The position numbers were made by a program, and so were the translations under genes. Below are positions 25,163 through 32,345 of a stretch of DNA of 38,992 nt, piece by piece. Each line of letters opens with the position of its first letter. Positions within the stretch are counted from its first letter, which is position 1. The notes under the pieces were generated by a model. The model was not told the DNA's origin. It ran no database searches and was given only the letters and a program-made list of their open reading frames with translations. The DNA comes from Mycolicibacillus koreensis (GTDB taxonomy: Bacteria; Actinomycetota; Actinomycetes; Mycobacteriales; Mycobacteriaceae). The stretch is from positions 1 to 38,992 of the forward strand of contig NZ_NCXO01000040.1 of NCBI RefSeq assembly GCF_002104795.1, written 5' to 3'.

Positions 25163-26232
25163 CCGCCTCGCAGGCACCGGCTGCCCCCGCCGCCGAAGCG
25201 CCCCCGCTGTTCAGCTTCACCGACGAGCACCACGCGCTGCGGGAGGTCTTGGGCGACGTCTTCACCGCCGGCGGGGCCACCCCGTGGTCGCGCCTGTTCA
25301 GTGAGGTCGGCGCCGGTGAGATCCTCAGCGGGATCGACGGCACCCCGATCGACATGGCGATCCTCGCCGAGCAGGCCGGCGCCGCACTCTACCCGGGGCC
25401 CGTGCTGTCGACGGTCGCCCTCGGCACCCTTATCGAGCACCCCGAGCTCGCGGCAGTCGCCGACGGGACGGCCACCGTCGCGGTGACTTCGTCGCTGGCC
25501 GGCTTCGCCGAGTGCACCCTGACCGCCACCGGCGCGGGCCCGCGGGTGCAGGTGAACGGTCACGCCGAACCGGTGTGGGAGCTCACCGAGAACACCCGGG
25601 TACTCACCGACGTCCGCCTCGACGGCCACCCGGGCATCGTGGCGCTCGACCCTGCCGCCGCCCCGCGGGCGCTGGAGGGGATCGACCTGTCGCGGCGCTT
25701 CGGTGCGCTGCACGCCGAACAGGCCCCCGCCACGGTGCTGTGTGCCGGGCCGGACGCCACCGCGGCGCTGCGCACCGCGCACCGTCGGGTCGACCTGGCG
25801 GTCGCCGCGGAACTTCTCGGACTGGCCCAGCACGGTCTGGACGCCACCGTGGCCTACGTCGGACAACGAATCCAGTTCGGGCGCACCATCGGATCGTTCC
25901 AGGCGGTCAAACACCGACTGGCCGACCTGTTGGCCGCGGTGGAGCTGACCCGCTCGGCGGTCTACGGGGCCGCCTGGGGGCTGACCATCGACCCCGATGC
26001 CCGACAGACCGCGCTGGATCTGGCGGTGGCCGCCGCGACGGCGCGACGGACCGCGGCCGACGTCGCCGTCGCGACGGTCCAACTGCACGGCGGGATCGCG
26101 ATCACCTGGGAGCACTGGGCACACCACTATCTGCGGCGCACCCAGTCGCTGCTGGCCCTGACCGGCACCGCCGCCCAGCACCGTGAGCGCATCGCCGCAC
26201 TGATGAGCACCGGGAATGGCGATGACCGCTGA
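25159..26232 (+). CDS. Acyl-CoA dehydrogenase-family protein (likely subunit of a heteromeric pair)
   Basis: The 357-residue product has the acyl-CoA dehydrogenase fold but a divergent N-terminal half without the usual FAD-binding TEPxxGSD segment. The C-terminal domain is well kept: AELLGLAQHGLDATVAYVGQ, RIQFGRTIGSFQAVKHRLAD and the LHGGIAITWEHWAHHYLRR block (309-327, with E318 in the family's TWEH position). In actinobacterial steroid degradation such proteins pair with a second, complementary subunit to form an alpha2-beta2 dehydrogenase (ChsE1-ChsE2, FadE28-FadE29). The next gene overlaps it by 17 bp and encodes the complementary type, so a heterotetramer is inferred. Confidence 0.88.
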   Translation: MTASQAPAAPAAEAPPLFSFTDEHHALREVLGDVFTAGGATPWSRLFSEVGAGEILSGIDGTPIDMAILAEQAGAALYPGPVLSTVALGTLIEHPELAAVADGTATVAVTSSLAGFAECTLTATGAGPRVQVNGHAEPVWELTENTRVLTDVRLDGHPGIVALDPAAAPRALEGIDLSRRFGALHAEQAPATVLCAGPDATAALRTAHRRVDLAVAAELLGLAQHGLDATVAYVGQRIQFGRTIGSFQAVKHRLADLLAAVELTRSAVYGAAWGLTIDPDARQTALDLAVAAATARRTAADVAVATVQLHGGIAITWEHWAHHYLRRTQSLLALTGTAAQHRERIAALMSTGNGDDR

Positions 26233-27394
26233 ACGCAGCCGCGCCGACGCCGAAGCCTTCGTGGCCTCCCACCTGCCCGCCGGGTGGACCCCCGACGGGC
26301 CACCGGATCCCGACACCGCCGCCGAGTGGTACGCCACCGCGGGGGCGGCGGGCTGGACGGTGCCGGAGTGGCCGCGCGACCACGGCGGCCTCGGGTTGGA
26401 CGCCCCGGGCGCGTCGGCGGTGCACGCGGTGCTCGCCGAGCACCACGCCGACCTGCCGGTGCATCACTTCGTGCCGGTGAAACTCATCGGCCCGGCGATC
26501 ATGGCGTGGGGCACCAAAACCCAGCAACGCCGCTATCTTCCCGGCATCGCCACCGGCGCGGACATGTGGTGTCAGCTGTTCAGCGAACCCGGGGCCGGAT
26601 CGGACCTGGCGAGCCTGGCCACCCGCGCGCTCTGGGACGACGACGCCGGGCACTGGGTGGTCACCGGCCAGAAGGTGTGGAGCTCGTTCGCCGACATCTC
26701 CGGCTACGGAATGCTTTTGGCGCGCACCGACCCCGATCGGCCGAAGAATGCCGGGATCAGCTGTTTTCTGCTCGACATGTCCAGCCCCGGGGTGACGGTG
26801 CGTCCGCTGCGGCAGATCACCGGCGAACAACACTTCTGCGAGGTGTTCCTCGACCGCGTCGCCGTGCCCGCCGACGCGCTACTCGGCCCCCGCGACGACG
26901 GATGGCGGGTCGCGATGTCGACCCTGGCCGCCGAACGCTCCGGGCTCTCCGAAGAATCCGGCGCCAGTGGGGTGCCGCTGGCGCCGCTGCTGGCCCTGGC
27001 TTCCGACACCGGAGCCTGGCAGGACGGCACCGTGCGCGACCGCCTCGCCGCGGTGGTGGCCACCGAGCGAGCCCTGAGCCTGACCAATCTGCGGGTCCAG
27101 GCCGACCCGGCCGGGTCCGGTGGCGCGGGGGGCTCGGTGACCAAACTGGTCCAATCGGAGCTGTCCCAACAGATCGCCGAACTGGCCTATACCGTGGCCG
27201 GCACCCGTGCCGCGCTGTGGGACGCCGCAGCCCCCACCCCGTGGGCCGAGGAACTGCTCGACAGCCGCCGGTTCACCATCGCCGGCGGCACCTCAGAGAT
27301 CCAGCGCACCATCATCGGCGAACGGGTGCTCGGTCTCGAGCGCGAACCCGACCCCAACCGCGGCCTGCCGTGGCGTGAGGTCAAAAGGGGCTGA
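26216..27394 (+). CDS. Acyl-CoA dehydrogenase (partner subunit)
   Basis: The 392-residue product has the FAD-contacting segment WCQLFSEPGAGSDLASLATRA and the KVWSSFADISGYGMLLART strand region. The C-terminal nucleotide/FAD motif is GGTSEIQRTIIGERVLGLE (357-375). It would introduce an alpha-beta double bond into an acyl-CoA side chain together with the preceding subunit. ATG 26216 and ATG 26222 are both possible; both overlap the previous stop. Order and complementarity of the pair resemble the igr operon of cholesterol side-chain removal. Confidence 0.9.
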   Translation: MAMTAERSRADAEAFVASHLPAGWTPDGPPDPDTAAEWYATAGAAGWTVPEWPRDHGGLGLDAPGASAVHAVLAEHHADLPVHHFVPVKLIGPAIMAWGTKTQQRRYLPGIATGADMWCQLFSEPGAGSDLASLATRALWDDDAGHWVVTGQKVWSSFADISGYGMLLARTDPDRPKNAGISCFLLDMSSPGVTVRPLRQITGEQHFCEVFLDRVAVPADALLGPRDDGWRVAMSTLAAERSGLSEESGASGVPLAPLLALASDTGAWQDGTVRDRLAAVVATERALSLTNLRVQADPAGSGGAGGSVTKLVQSELSQQIAELAYTVAGTRAALWDAAAPTPWAEELLDSRRFTIAGGTSEIQRTIIGERVLGLEREPDPNRGLPWREVKRG

Positions 27395-27395
27395 C

Positions 27396-28166
27396 GTGGC
27401 GAAGGTGACCGTGCGCCCCTCAGGGATCGAATTCACCGCCGAGGCGGGCCAGACGATCATGGCCGCCGGGCAGGCCGCCGGCTACCGCTGGCCGACCATC
27501 TGCGGTGGCGTCGGCGACTGCCACGTCTGCCACGTCGAAGTGGTGGAATCCCCCGAACATCTCGGTGCCCCCACCGATTTGGAGCAACGCGCGATCACCG
27601 CTCTGCGCGGTGAGCACGGTGGACGCGGCGAGCACGTTCGGCTCGCCTGTCAAGCCGTTGTCGACGGCGACGTGGTCGTCGTCAAACGCGGAGTCCGCAA
27701 ACCGCGGCCCGCAACCCCGAGCCCGGAGGTGAACACGGTGGGCAGCGCCCCCATGGATCCGACCAGCATGCAGATCACCGCCGACGGTGTGCGCCTCATC
27801 GGCGGCCGCTGCACCGACTGCGACGACAGCCATTTCCCCGCCCAGAACGCCTGCCCGCGCTGCGGCGGCGAGGCCATCACGACCTATCCGCTGGCCGATC
27901 GCGGCACGCTGTGGAGCTGGACCGTGCAGCACTATCCGCCGCCGAGCCCGCCGTATCGTCCCCACGCCGGCGATTTCGAGCCGTTCGGTCTGGGTTATGT
28001 CGAACTCGCCGACCAGGTGATCGTGGAATCGGTGCTCACCGTCGCCGACCCCACGGCGCTGCGCATCGGGATGCCTATGCGCCTCACCAGTGTGGATCTT
28101 CCCGGCCCGGACGGTCCGGCAGCGGTGTTCGCCTTCGTCCCCGACGAGCAGGAGGTGCGCCGATGA
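27396..28166 (+). CDS. Fusion of plant-type [2Fe-2S] ferredoxin and DUF35 (Zn-ribbon/OB-fold) protein
   Basis: The 256-residue product joins two domains in one uninterrupted frame. Residues 1-100 are a plant-type [2Fe-2S] ferredoxin with C36, C42, C45 and C85 (CGGVGDCHVC, then LACQ). A Pro-rich linker (101-120) leads to a DUF35 domain. Its rubredoxin-like Zn ribbon is C139, C142, C153 and C156 (CTDCDDSHFPAQNACPRCGG) and its OB-fold contains TLWSWTVQHY and FGLGYVELAD. DUF35 proteins bind acyl-CoA and pair with thiolase-fold partners; ChsH2 with Ltp2 is the steroid example, where DUF35 supports a retro-aldol cleavage. GTG 27396 gives a complete ferredoxin start. The stop overlaps the thiolase-fold gene (ATGA). 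The fusion may deliver electrons to an oxygenase or be purely structural. Confidence 0.88.
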   Translation: MAKVTVRPSGIEFTAEAGQTIMAAGQAAGYRWPTICGGVGDCHVCHVEVVESPEHLGAPTDLEQRAITALRGEHGGRGEHVRLACQAVVDGDVVVVKRGVRKPRPATPSPEVNTVGSAPMDPTSMQITADGVRLIGGRCTDCDDSHFPAQNACPRCGGEAITTYPLADRGTLWSWTVQHYPPPSPPYRPHAGDFEPFGLGYVELADQVIVESVLTVADPTALRIGMPMRLTSVDLPGPDGPAAVFAFVPDEQEVRR

Positions 28167-29311
28167 GCCGCGACGTGGCGATCGTCGGTGTCGGCTGCCG
28201 GCCGTTCGGCCGCTACCGCGACACCACCGCACGCCGACAGGCCGTGGCCGCGGTGCACGACGCGTTGCGCGACGCGGATCTGCGCTGGTCCGATATCGGT
28301 TTCGCCGCAGGCGGCAGCATGTCGGCCGGCACCGCCGACACCCTGGTATCCGATCTGGGACTGACCGGGGTGCCGTTCGTCAACGTGTTCAACGGCTGCG
28401 CCACCGGGTCGAGTTCGCTGCTCTCAGCGGTGCACGCCATCGGCGCCGGATCCGCCGACTACGCCGTCGTGGTGGGATTCGACTCCCATCCGCGCGGTGC
28501 CTTCACCATCGACACCGACGCGATGGGACTGCCGGCGTGGTACGGGGCCGCCGGGCTGGCGGTCACCGCCCAGTTCTTCGCCCTGAAGATCCAACGCTAT
28601 CTGCACGAACATGACCTTCCACCCCGTCTGTTGGCGACGGTGGCGGCCAAAGCGTTTCGCAACGGCTCGCTCAACCCGAATGCATGGCGACGTAAGCTGC
28701 TGTCCGAGAAAGACATCGAAGGATCGATGATGGTCAACGATCCGCTGCGCCAGTACATGCTGTGCTCACCGGGAGACGGGGCGTGTGCGCTGGTGCTCGC
28801 GGCCGCCGAGCGGGTCCGCGGCCACCGGGCTGATCCGGTCACCGTGGCCGCGGTGACGGTGCGCACCCGTCGGCCGGGCTCCTTCGAGGTGCTCAGCCCG
28901 TCACTGTCGGTCGGGCGCGGCCACAGCCCCACCGTCGACGCCGCCGCGGCGGCCTACGAAATCGCCGGGATCGGCCCCGAGGATATCGATCTCGCGCAGC
29001 TGCAGGACACCGACGCCGGGGCCGAGATCATCCACCTGGCTGAGACGGGGCTGTGCGACCACGGCGCCCAGGCCGAGCTGATAGACAGCGGCGCCACCGG
29101 CCTCGGCGGGCGGCTACCGGTCAACACCGACGGGGGATGTCTGGCCAACGGCGAACCCATTGGGGCGTCGGGGCTGCGCCAGATCCACGAAAGTGTGCAG
29201 CAACTGCGGGGCCGCGCCGGCGAACGTCAGGTTGCCGGCACCCCGAAAACCGCGCTCTGCCACGTCTACGGCGCCCCCGGTTTGAGCGCCTGCACCCTGT
29301 TGACCCGGTGA
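28163..29311 (+). CDS. Thiolase-fold lipid-transfer protein (Ltp-type, possible acyl-CoA aldolase)
   Basis: The 382-residue product has the thiolase fold of the nonspecific lipid-transfer/Ltp group. It begins MSRDVAIVGVGCRPFGRY and has NGCATGSSSL with C79 at the thiolase nucleophile position. The C-terminal segments are LPVNTDGGCLANGEPIGASG and CHVYGAPGLSACTLL. In Ltp2-like members this fold, docked to a DUF35 protein, cleaves a beta-hydroxy-acyl-CoA by retro-aldol reaction. The translational overlap with the DUF35 fusion supports such a complex. Whether it works as thiolase or aldolase cannot be told from the sequence alone. Confidence 0.88.
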   Translation: MSRDVAIVGVGCRPFGRYRDTTARRQAVAAVHDALRDADLRWSDIGFAAGGSMSAGTADTLVSDLGLTGVPFVNVFNGCATGSSSLLSAVHAIGAGSADYAVVVGFDSHPRGAFTIDTDAMGLPAWYGAAGLAVTAQFFALKIQRYLHEHDLPPRLLATVAAKAFRNGSLNPNAWRRKLLSEKDIEGSMMVNDPLRQYMLCSPGDGACALVLAAAERVRGHRADPVTVAAVTVRTRRPGSFEVLSPSLSVGRGHSPTVDAAAAAYEIAGIGPEDIDLAQLQDTDAGAEIIHLAETGLCDHGAQAELIDSGATGLGGRLPVNTDGGCLANGEPIGASGLRQIHESVQQLRGRAGERQVAGTPKTALCHVYGAPGLSACTLLTR

Positions 29312-29323
29312 GGAGGACCGTCG

Positions 29324-29524
29324 ATGAAAGTGCACGCCGATCTGGACCGCTGCATGGGCAACGGGATGTGCGAGGCGACCGCTCCGCGCTACTTCCGCGT
29401 CGACGACGACGGTCTCGTCGTCGCCCCCGCCGGTGAGATCCCCGCCGACGACCGGCAACTGGTGCGTGACGCGGTCGCAGCCTGCCCCACCCGCACCCTG
29501 ACCATCAGCGACGACACCGACTAG
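29324..29524 (+). CDS. [3Fe-4S]-type ferredoxin
   Basis: This 66-residue ferredoxin has C10, C16 and C54 (CMGNGMC and ACPTRTL), the three-Cys pattern of the [3Fe-4S] ferredoxins that feed actinobacterial P450s. The family-typical APRYFRVDDDGLV segment lies between. A GAGGAGG ribosome-binding site precedes the ATG. The likely client is the P450 at 17212-18489, on the other arm of the locus. No ferredoxin reductase gene is seen in the window. Confidence 0.92.
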   Translation: MKVHADLDRCMGNGMCEATAPRYFRVDDDGLVVAPAGEIPADDRQLVRDAVAACPTRTLTISDDTD

Positions 29525-29567
29525 TTCGCATCCCGCGCCACACGGCCCAGACAAGGAGAACACCGCA

Positions 29568-29801
29568 ATGGAGATCAAGATGCCCAAACTCGACGTCGCC
29601 ATGACCGAGGGCACGTTCCTGGGCTGGTTGGTGCCCGACGGCGCCGCGGTCACCGAGGGGGAGGGGCTCTACAACGTGGGCACCGACAAGGTGGAGACCG
29701 AGATCCCCGCCCCCGCGGACGGCACCCTGCGCCACGGTGACGCCGAGGTCGACGAGAACTACCCCGTCGGAACGGTGTTGGGCACTCTGGAGGTCAGCTG
29801 A
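29568..29801 (+). CDS. Stand-alone lipoyl domain protein
   Basis: The 77-residue product is one complete lipoyl domain and nothing else. It has MPKLDVAMTEGTFLGWLVPD, the lipoylation site in GTDKVETEI (K41) and the closing strand VLGTLEV. In a normal 2-oxoacid dehydrogenase this domain is the N-terminus of E2, followed by the peripheral-binding and acyltransferase domains; here a TGA stop follows at once and overlaps the next start. It is the presumed acyl acceptor for the E1 encoded at 21592-23603. AAGGAGAA precedes the ATG. It could alternatively be biotinylated, but the flanking DKVE-T is the lipoyl pattern. Confidence 0.92.
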   Translation: MEIKMPKLDVAMTEGTFLGWLVPDGAAVTEGEGLYNVGTDKVETEIPAPADGTLRHGDAEVDENYPVGTVLGTLEVS

Positions 29802-31291
29802 TGGCCAGCCCACGCTATCGGGACAGCCCGTTCCTCACCGGCCACCACCGCCCCAACCGGATGGAGGTCGACGCTCCCGACCTGCTGATCGAGGGCACCC
29901 TGCCCGATGATCTTTCGGGGGTGTTCTACCGCAACGGGGCCGAGCCGCTCTACCCGCCGACCGACGAGGACTACCACTGGTTCGACGGTGACGGCATGGT
30001 GTACGCCTTCTTCATCGACGGCGGACGGGTCTCGCTGCGCAGCCGCTGGGTGCGCACCGACAAAATGGAACTCGAACTCAAACACGGGCGCCGGCTCTTC
30101 GGGGTGCACGGCAACCCGGCCACCACCGACCCGCTGGCCCGCGGCACCCGCTACAACACCGCCAACACCAACGTGATCCTGCACGGCGGTCGCTTGCTGG
30201 CACTGATGGAAGGCGCGCCGCCGGTGCGCCTCGATCCGCGCTCCCTGGCCACACTCGGGGAAGAGCAATACGGTGGGGTCATCACCACCACCTTCTCCGC
30301 ACACCCGACCGTCGACTACCGCACCGGGGAGATGCTCAACATCGGCGCGGTGCCGCGGGCGCGCGGCGCGGACCCGCAGATCCATTACGAGATCATTGAC
30401 CGTGACGGTGTGGTGCGCCACCACGAGGTGATACCGGTGCCGCACCAGACGATGATGCACACGTTCTTCGTCACCGAGAACTACGTGGTGTTCCCGGTGA
30501 CGCCGCTGGACATCAGCTTCGAGCGGGCGCTGGCCGGCGGGCCGATGGTGGCATGGGTGCCGGATCGGCCCACCTACCTCGGCGTCATGGCGCGCACCGG
30601 ATCGGCCGCCGATATTCAGTGGTTCACCGCGCCGTCGCGGCACATGATGCACGAGGCCAACGTCTGGGAGCAGGACGGGCAGATCATCGCCGACGTCGCC
30701 GCCGCGGAGGGAACCGCACTGTTCCCCGACGTCGACGGCCGGGTCCGGTCGCACGCCGAAACCCGACAAAGCCTGCGGCGCTGGACTATCGACCCGAACC
30801 GTGGACTCGTCGGCGAGGAGATCATCAGCGAACACGACATCCAGTTCCCCCGCCCCGACGACCGGCTGATGACCCGGCAAAGCCACCAGGTCTTCGCCAA
30901 CAGCAACCTGCACTCGCAGAACGGGCGCGCCGACGGAATGGACTCGGTGGTGCGGGTCGACACCGCCACCGGCAGCGACGATTTCTACCACTTCGGCGCC
31001 GGAGCGGCCACCGGGGAGTTCATCTTCGCCCCGCGGGTCGGCAGCACCGATGGGCCCGGCGGACTCGACGGATACGTCATCACCCTGGTTCACGGCGCCG
31101 ACGCCCCACACACCGAACTGGTGGTCTTCGACGCCGCCGACATCCGGGGCGGTCCGCTGGCGCGCGCGATCGTTCCCTACCGCATCCCCAGCGGATTCCA
31201 CTGCACCTACTACGCAAGCGATAACCCGTTGTACGAGCAGGCTCTGCGCGCGGGAGAGGAGCCGGCCGACCATGGGCGTCGACACGCGTGA
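29801..31291 (+). CDS. Carotenoid cleavage oxygenase family enzyme (second, divergent copy)
   Basis: The 496-residue propeller oxygenase has the four iron-binding His: H168 (SAHPTVD), H220 (MMHTFFVTENY), H284 (MMHEANVW) and H467 (GFHCTYY). It also has FYRNGAEPLYP and FDGDGMVYAFF near the N-terminus. It differs widely from the copy at 5700-7142 outside these motifs and has features seen in the branch that includes bacterial stilbene, isoeugenol and apocarotenoid oxygenases. It would split a conjugated C=C bond to two aldehydes or ketones. The ATG overlaps the lipoyl-protein stop by one base and its end overlaps the MDR gene by 20 bp. The aldehyde dehydrogenase downstream is a natural consumer of its product. 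Confidence 0.92.
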   Translation: MASPRYRDSPFLTGHHRPNRMEVDAPDLLIEGTLPDDLSGVFYRNGAEPLYPPTDEDYHWFDGDGMVYAFFIDGGRVSLRSRWVRTDKMELELKHGRRLFGVHGNPATTDPLARGTRYNTANTNVILHGGRLLALMEGAPPVRLDPRSLATLGEEQYGGVITTTFSAHPTVDYRTGEMLNIGAVPRARGADPQIHYEIIDRDGVVRHHEVIPVPHQTMMHTFFVTENYVVFPVTPLDISFERALAGGPMVAWVPDRPTYLGVMARTGSAADIQWFTAPSRHMMHEANVWEQDGQIIADVAAAEGTALFPDVDGRVRSHAETRQSLRRWTIDPNRGLVGEEIISEHDIQFPRPDDRLMTRQSHQVFANSNLHSQNGRADGMDSVVRVDTATGSDDFYHFGAGAATGEFIFAPRVGSTDGPGGLDGYVITLVHGADAPHTELVVFDAADIRGGPLARAIVPYRIPSGFHCTYYASDNPLYEQALRAGEEPADHGRRHA

Positions 31292-32345
31292 GTGGCGCCT
31301 GATCGCCCGTCCGGTCGGCGAACTCACCGCCGCCGACGTCGAATTGGCCACCGTCACACTGCCCGACCCAAAGCCGGGGCAAGTGCTGGTGGCCAACGAC
31401 TGGCTGTCGGTGGACCCCTACATGCGGGGCCGGATGGACGAGGGCGACACCTACCTGCCGGCATTCGCGTTGGGAGAGGCGATGACCGGATCGGCGGTCG
31501 GCACCGTCGTGGCCTCCGCCGCCCCGGAGTTGCCGGTGGGCACCACGGTGCTGCACGTGGCCGGCTGGCGCGAACATGCGCTGCTCGACGCCGCCGAAGC
31601 GCGGCCGATCGATGTGCGCCGTGCCGCGCCGTCGGCGTATCTGGGGGTGCTCGGGGCGACCGGGCTCACCGCCTACATCGGGACGACCGAGATCGCGCGG
31701 GTCGGCACCGGAGACGTCGTCTTCGTCTCCGGTGCCGCCGGCGCGGTCGGATCGGTGGCCGGGCAGATCGCCCGCCAACTCGGCGCGGCGCGGGTGATCG
31801 GCTCCGCCGGCGGGCCGGACAAAGCCGCGCTGGTGGTCGACGAGTTCGGCTTCGACGCGGCTGTGGATTACACCGACCGCGGTGGCGGCGGGCTCACCGC
31901 CCAGTTGCGGGCCGCCGCACCCGACGGGATCGACGTCTACTTCGACAACGTCGGCGGCGATCATCTGCAGGCCGCCCTCGACGTCCTCAACCCGTTCGGC
32001 CGGGTCGCGCTGTGCGGGGCGATCGCCGGCTACAACGACGCCATCCCCGCACCGGGGCCGAACAACCTGATGTCCGCGATCGAGAAACGGATTACGTTGC
32101 GCGGCTTCATCGTCGGTGACCATCTGGACCGCACCGGCGAGTGGGTGCGCCGCGGAGCCGGTTGGCTGGCCGACGGATCTCTGCGAGTGCGCGAGACCGT
32201 CGTCGACGGCATCGACAACGCGGTGGACGCCTTCCTGGCGATGATGCGCGGCGCCAACACCGGCAAGATGCTGGTGCGACTGAACCCGCCGCGCCGCGAC
32301 GAGTCGACACACACAGACGGGGTCTCCCATGCCCGGGCTCGCTGA
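31272..32345 (+). CDS. NADPH-dependent MDR-family oxidoreductase (prostaglandin/curcumin-reductase type)
   Basis: The 357-residue medium-chain reductase lacks zinc sites and has the Rossmann motif SGAAGAVGSVAGQIARQLGA. The segments NDWLSVDPYMRGRM near the N-terminus and DVYFDNVGGDHLQAAL are typical of leukotriene-B4-dehydrogenase-like double-bond reductases. Such enzymes reduce alpha,beta-unsaturated ketones or aldehydes, which fits a product of polyene cleavage. ATG 31272 is the family start; the frame upstream belongs to the oxygenase region. The 3' end overlaps the aldehyde dehydrogenase gene by 17 bp. Confidence 0.92.
   Translation: MGVDTREWRLIARPVGELTAADVELATVTLPDPKPGQVLVANDWLSVDPYMRGRMDEGDTYLPAFALGEAMTGSAVGTVVASAAPELPVGTTVLHVAGWREHALLDAAEARPIDVRRAAPSAYLGVLGATGLTAYIGTTEIARVGTGDVVFVSGAAGAVGSVAGQIARQLGAARVIGSAGGPDKAALVVDEFGFDAAVDYTDRGGGGLTAQLRAAAPDGIDVYFDNVGGDHLQAALDVLNPFGRVALCGAIAGYNDAIPAPGPNNLMSAIEKRITLRGFIVGDHLDRTGEWVRRGAGWLADGSLRVRETVVDGIDNAVDAFLAMMRGANTGKMLVRLNPPRRDESTHTDGVSHARAR

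Noticed and set aside
29759..31396. Open frame of 545 codons antisense to the second cleavage oxygenase
   Set aside because: High-GC shadow; the sense frame has all four iron-binding His.
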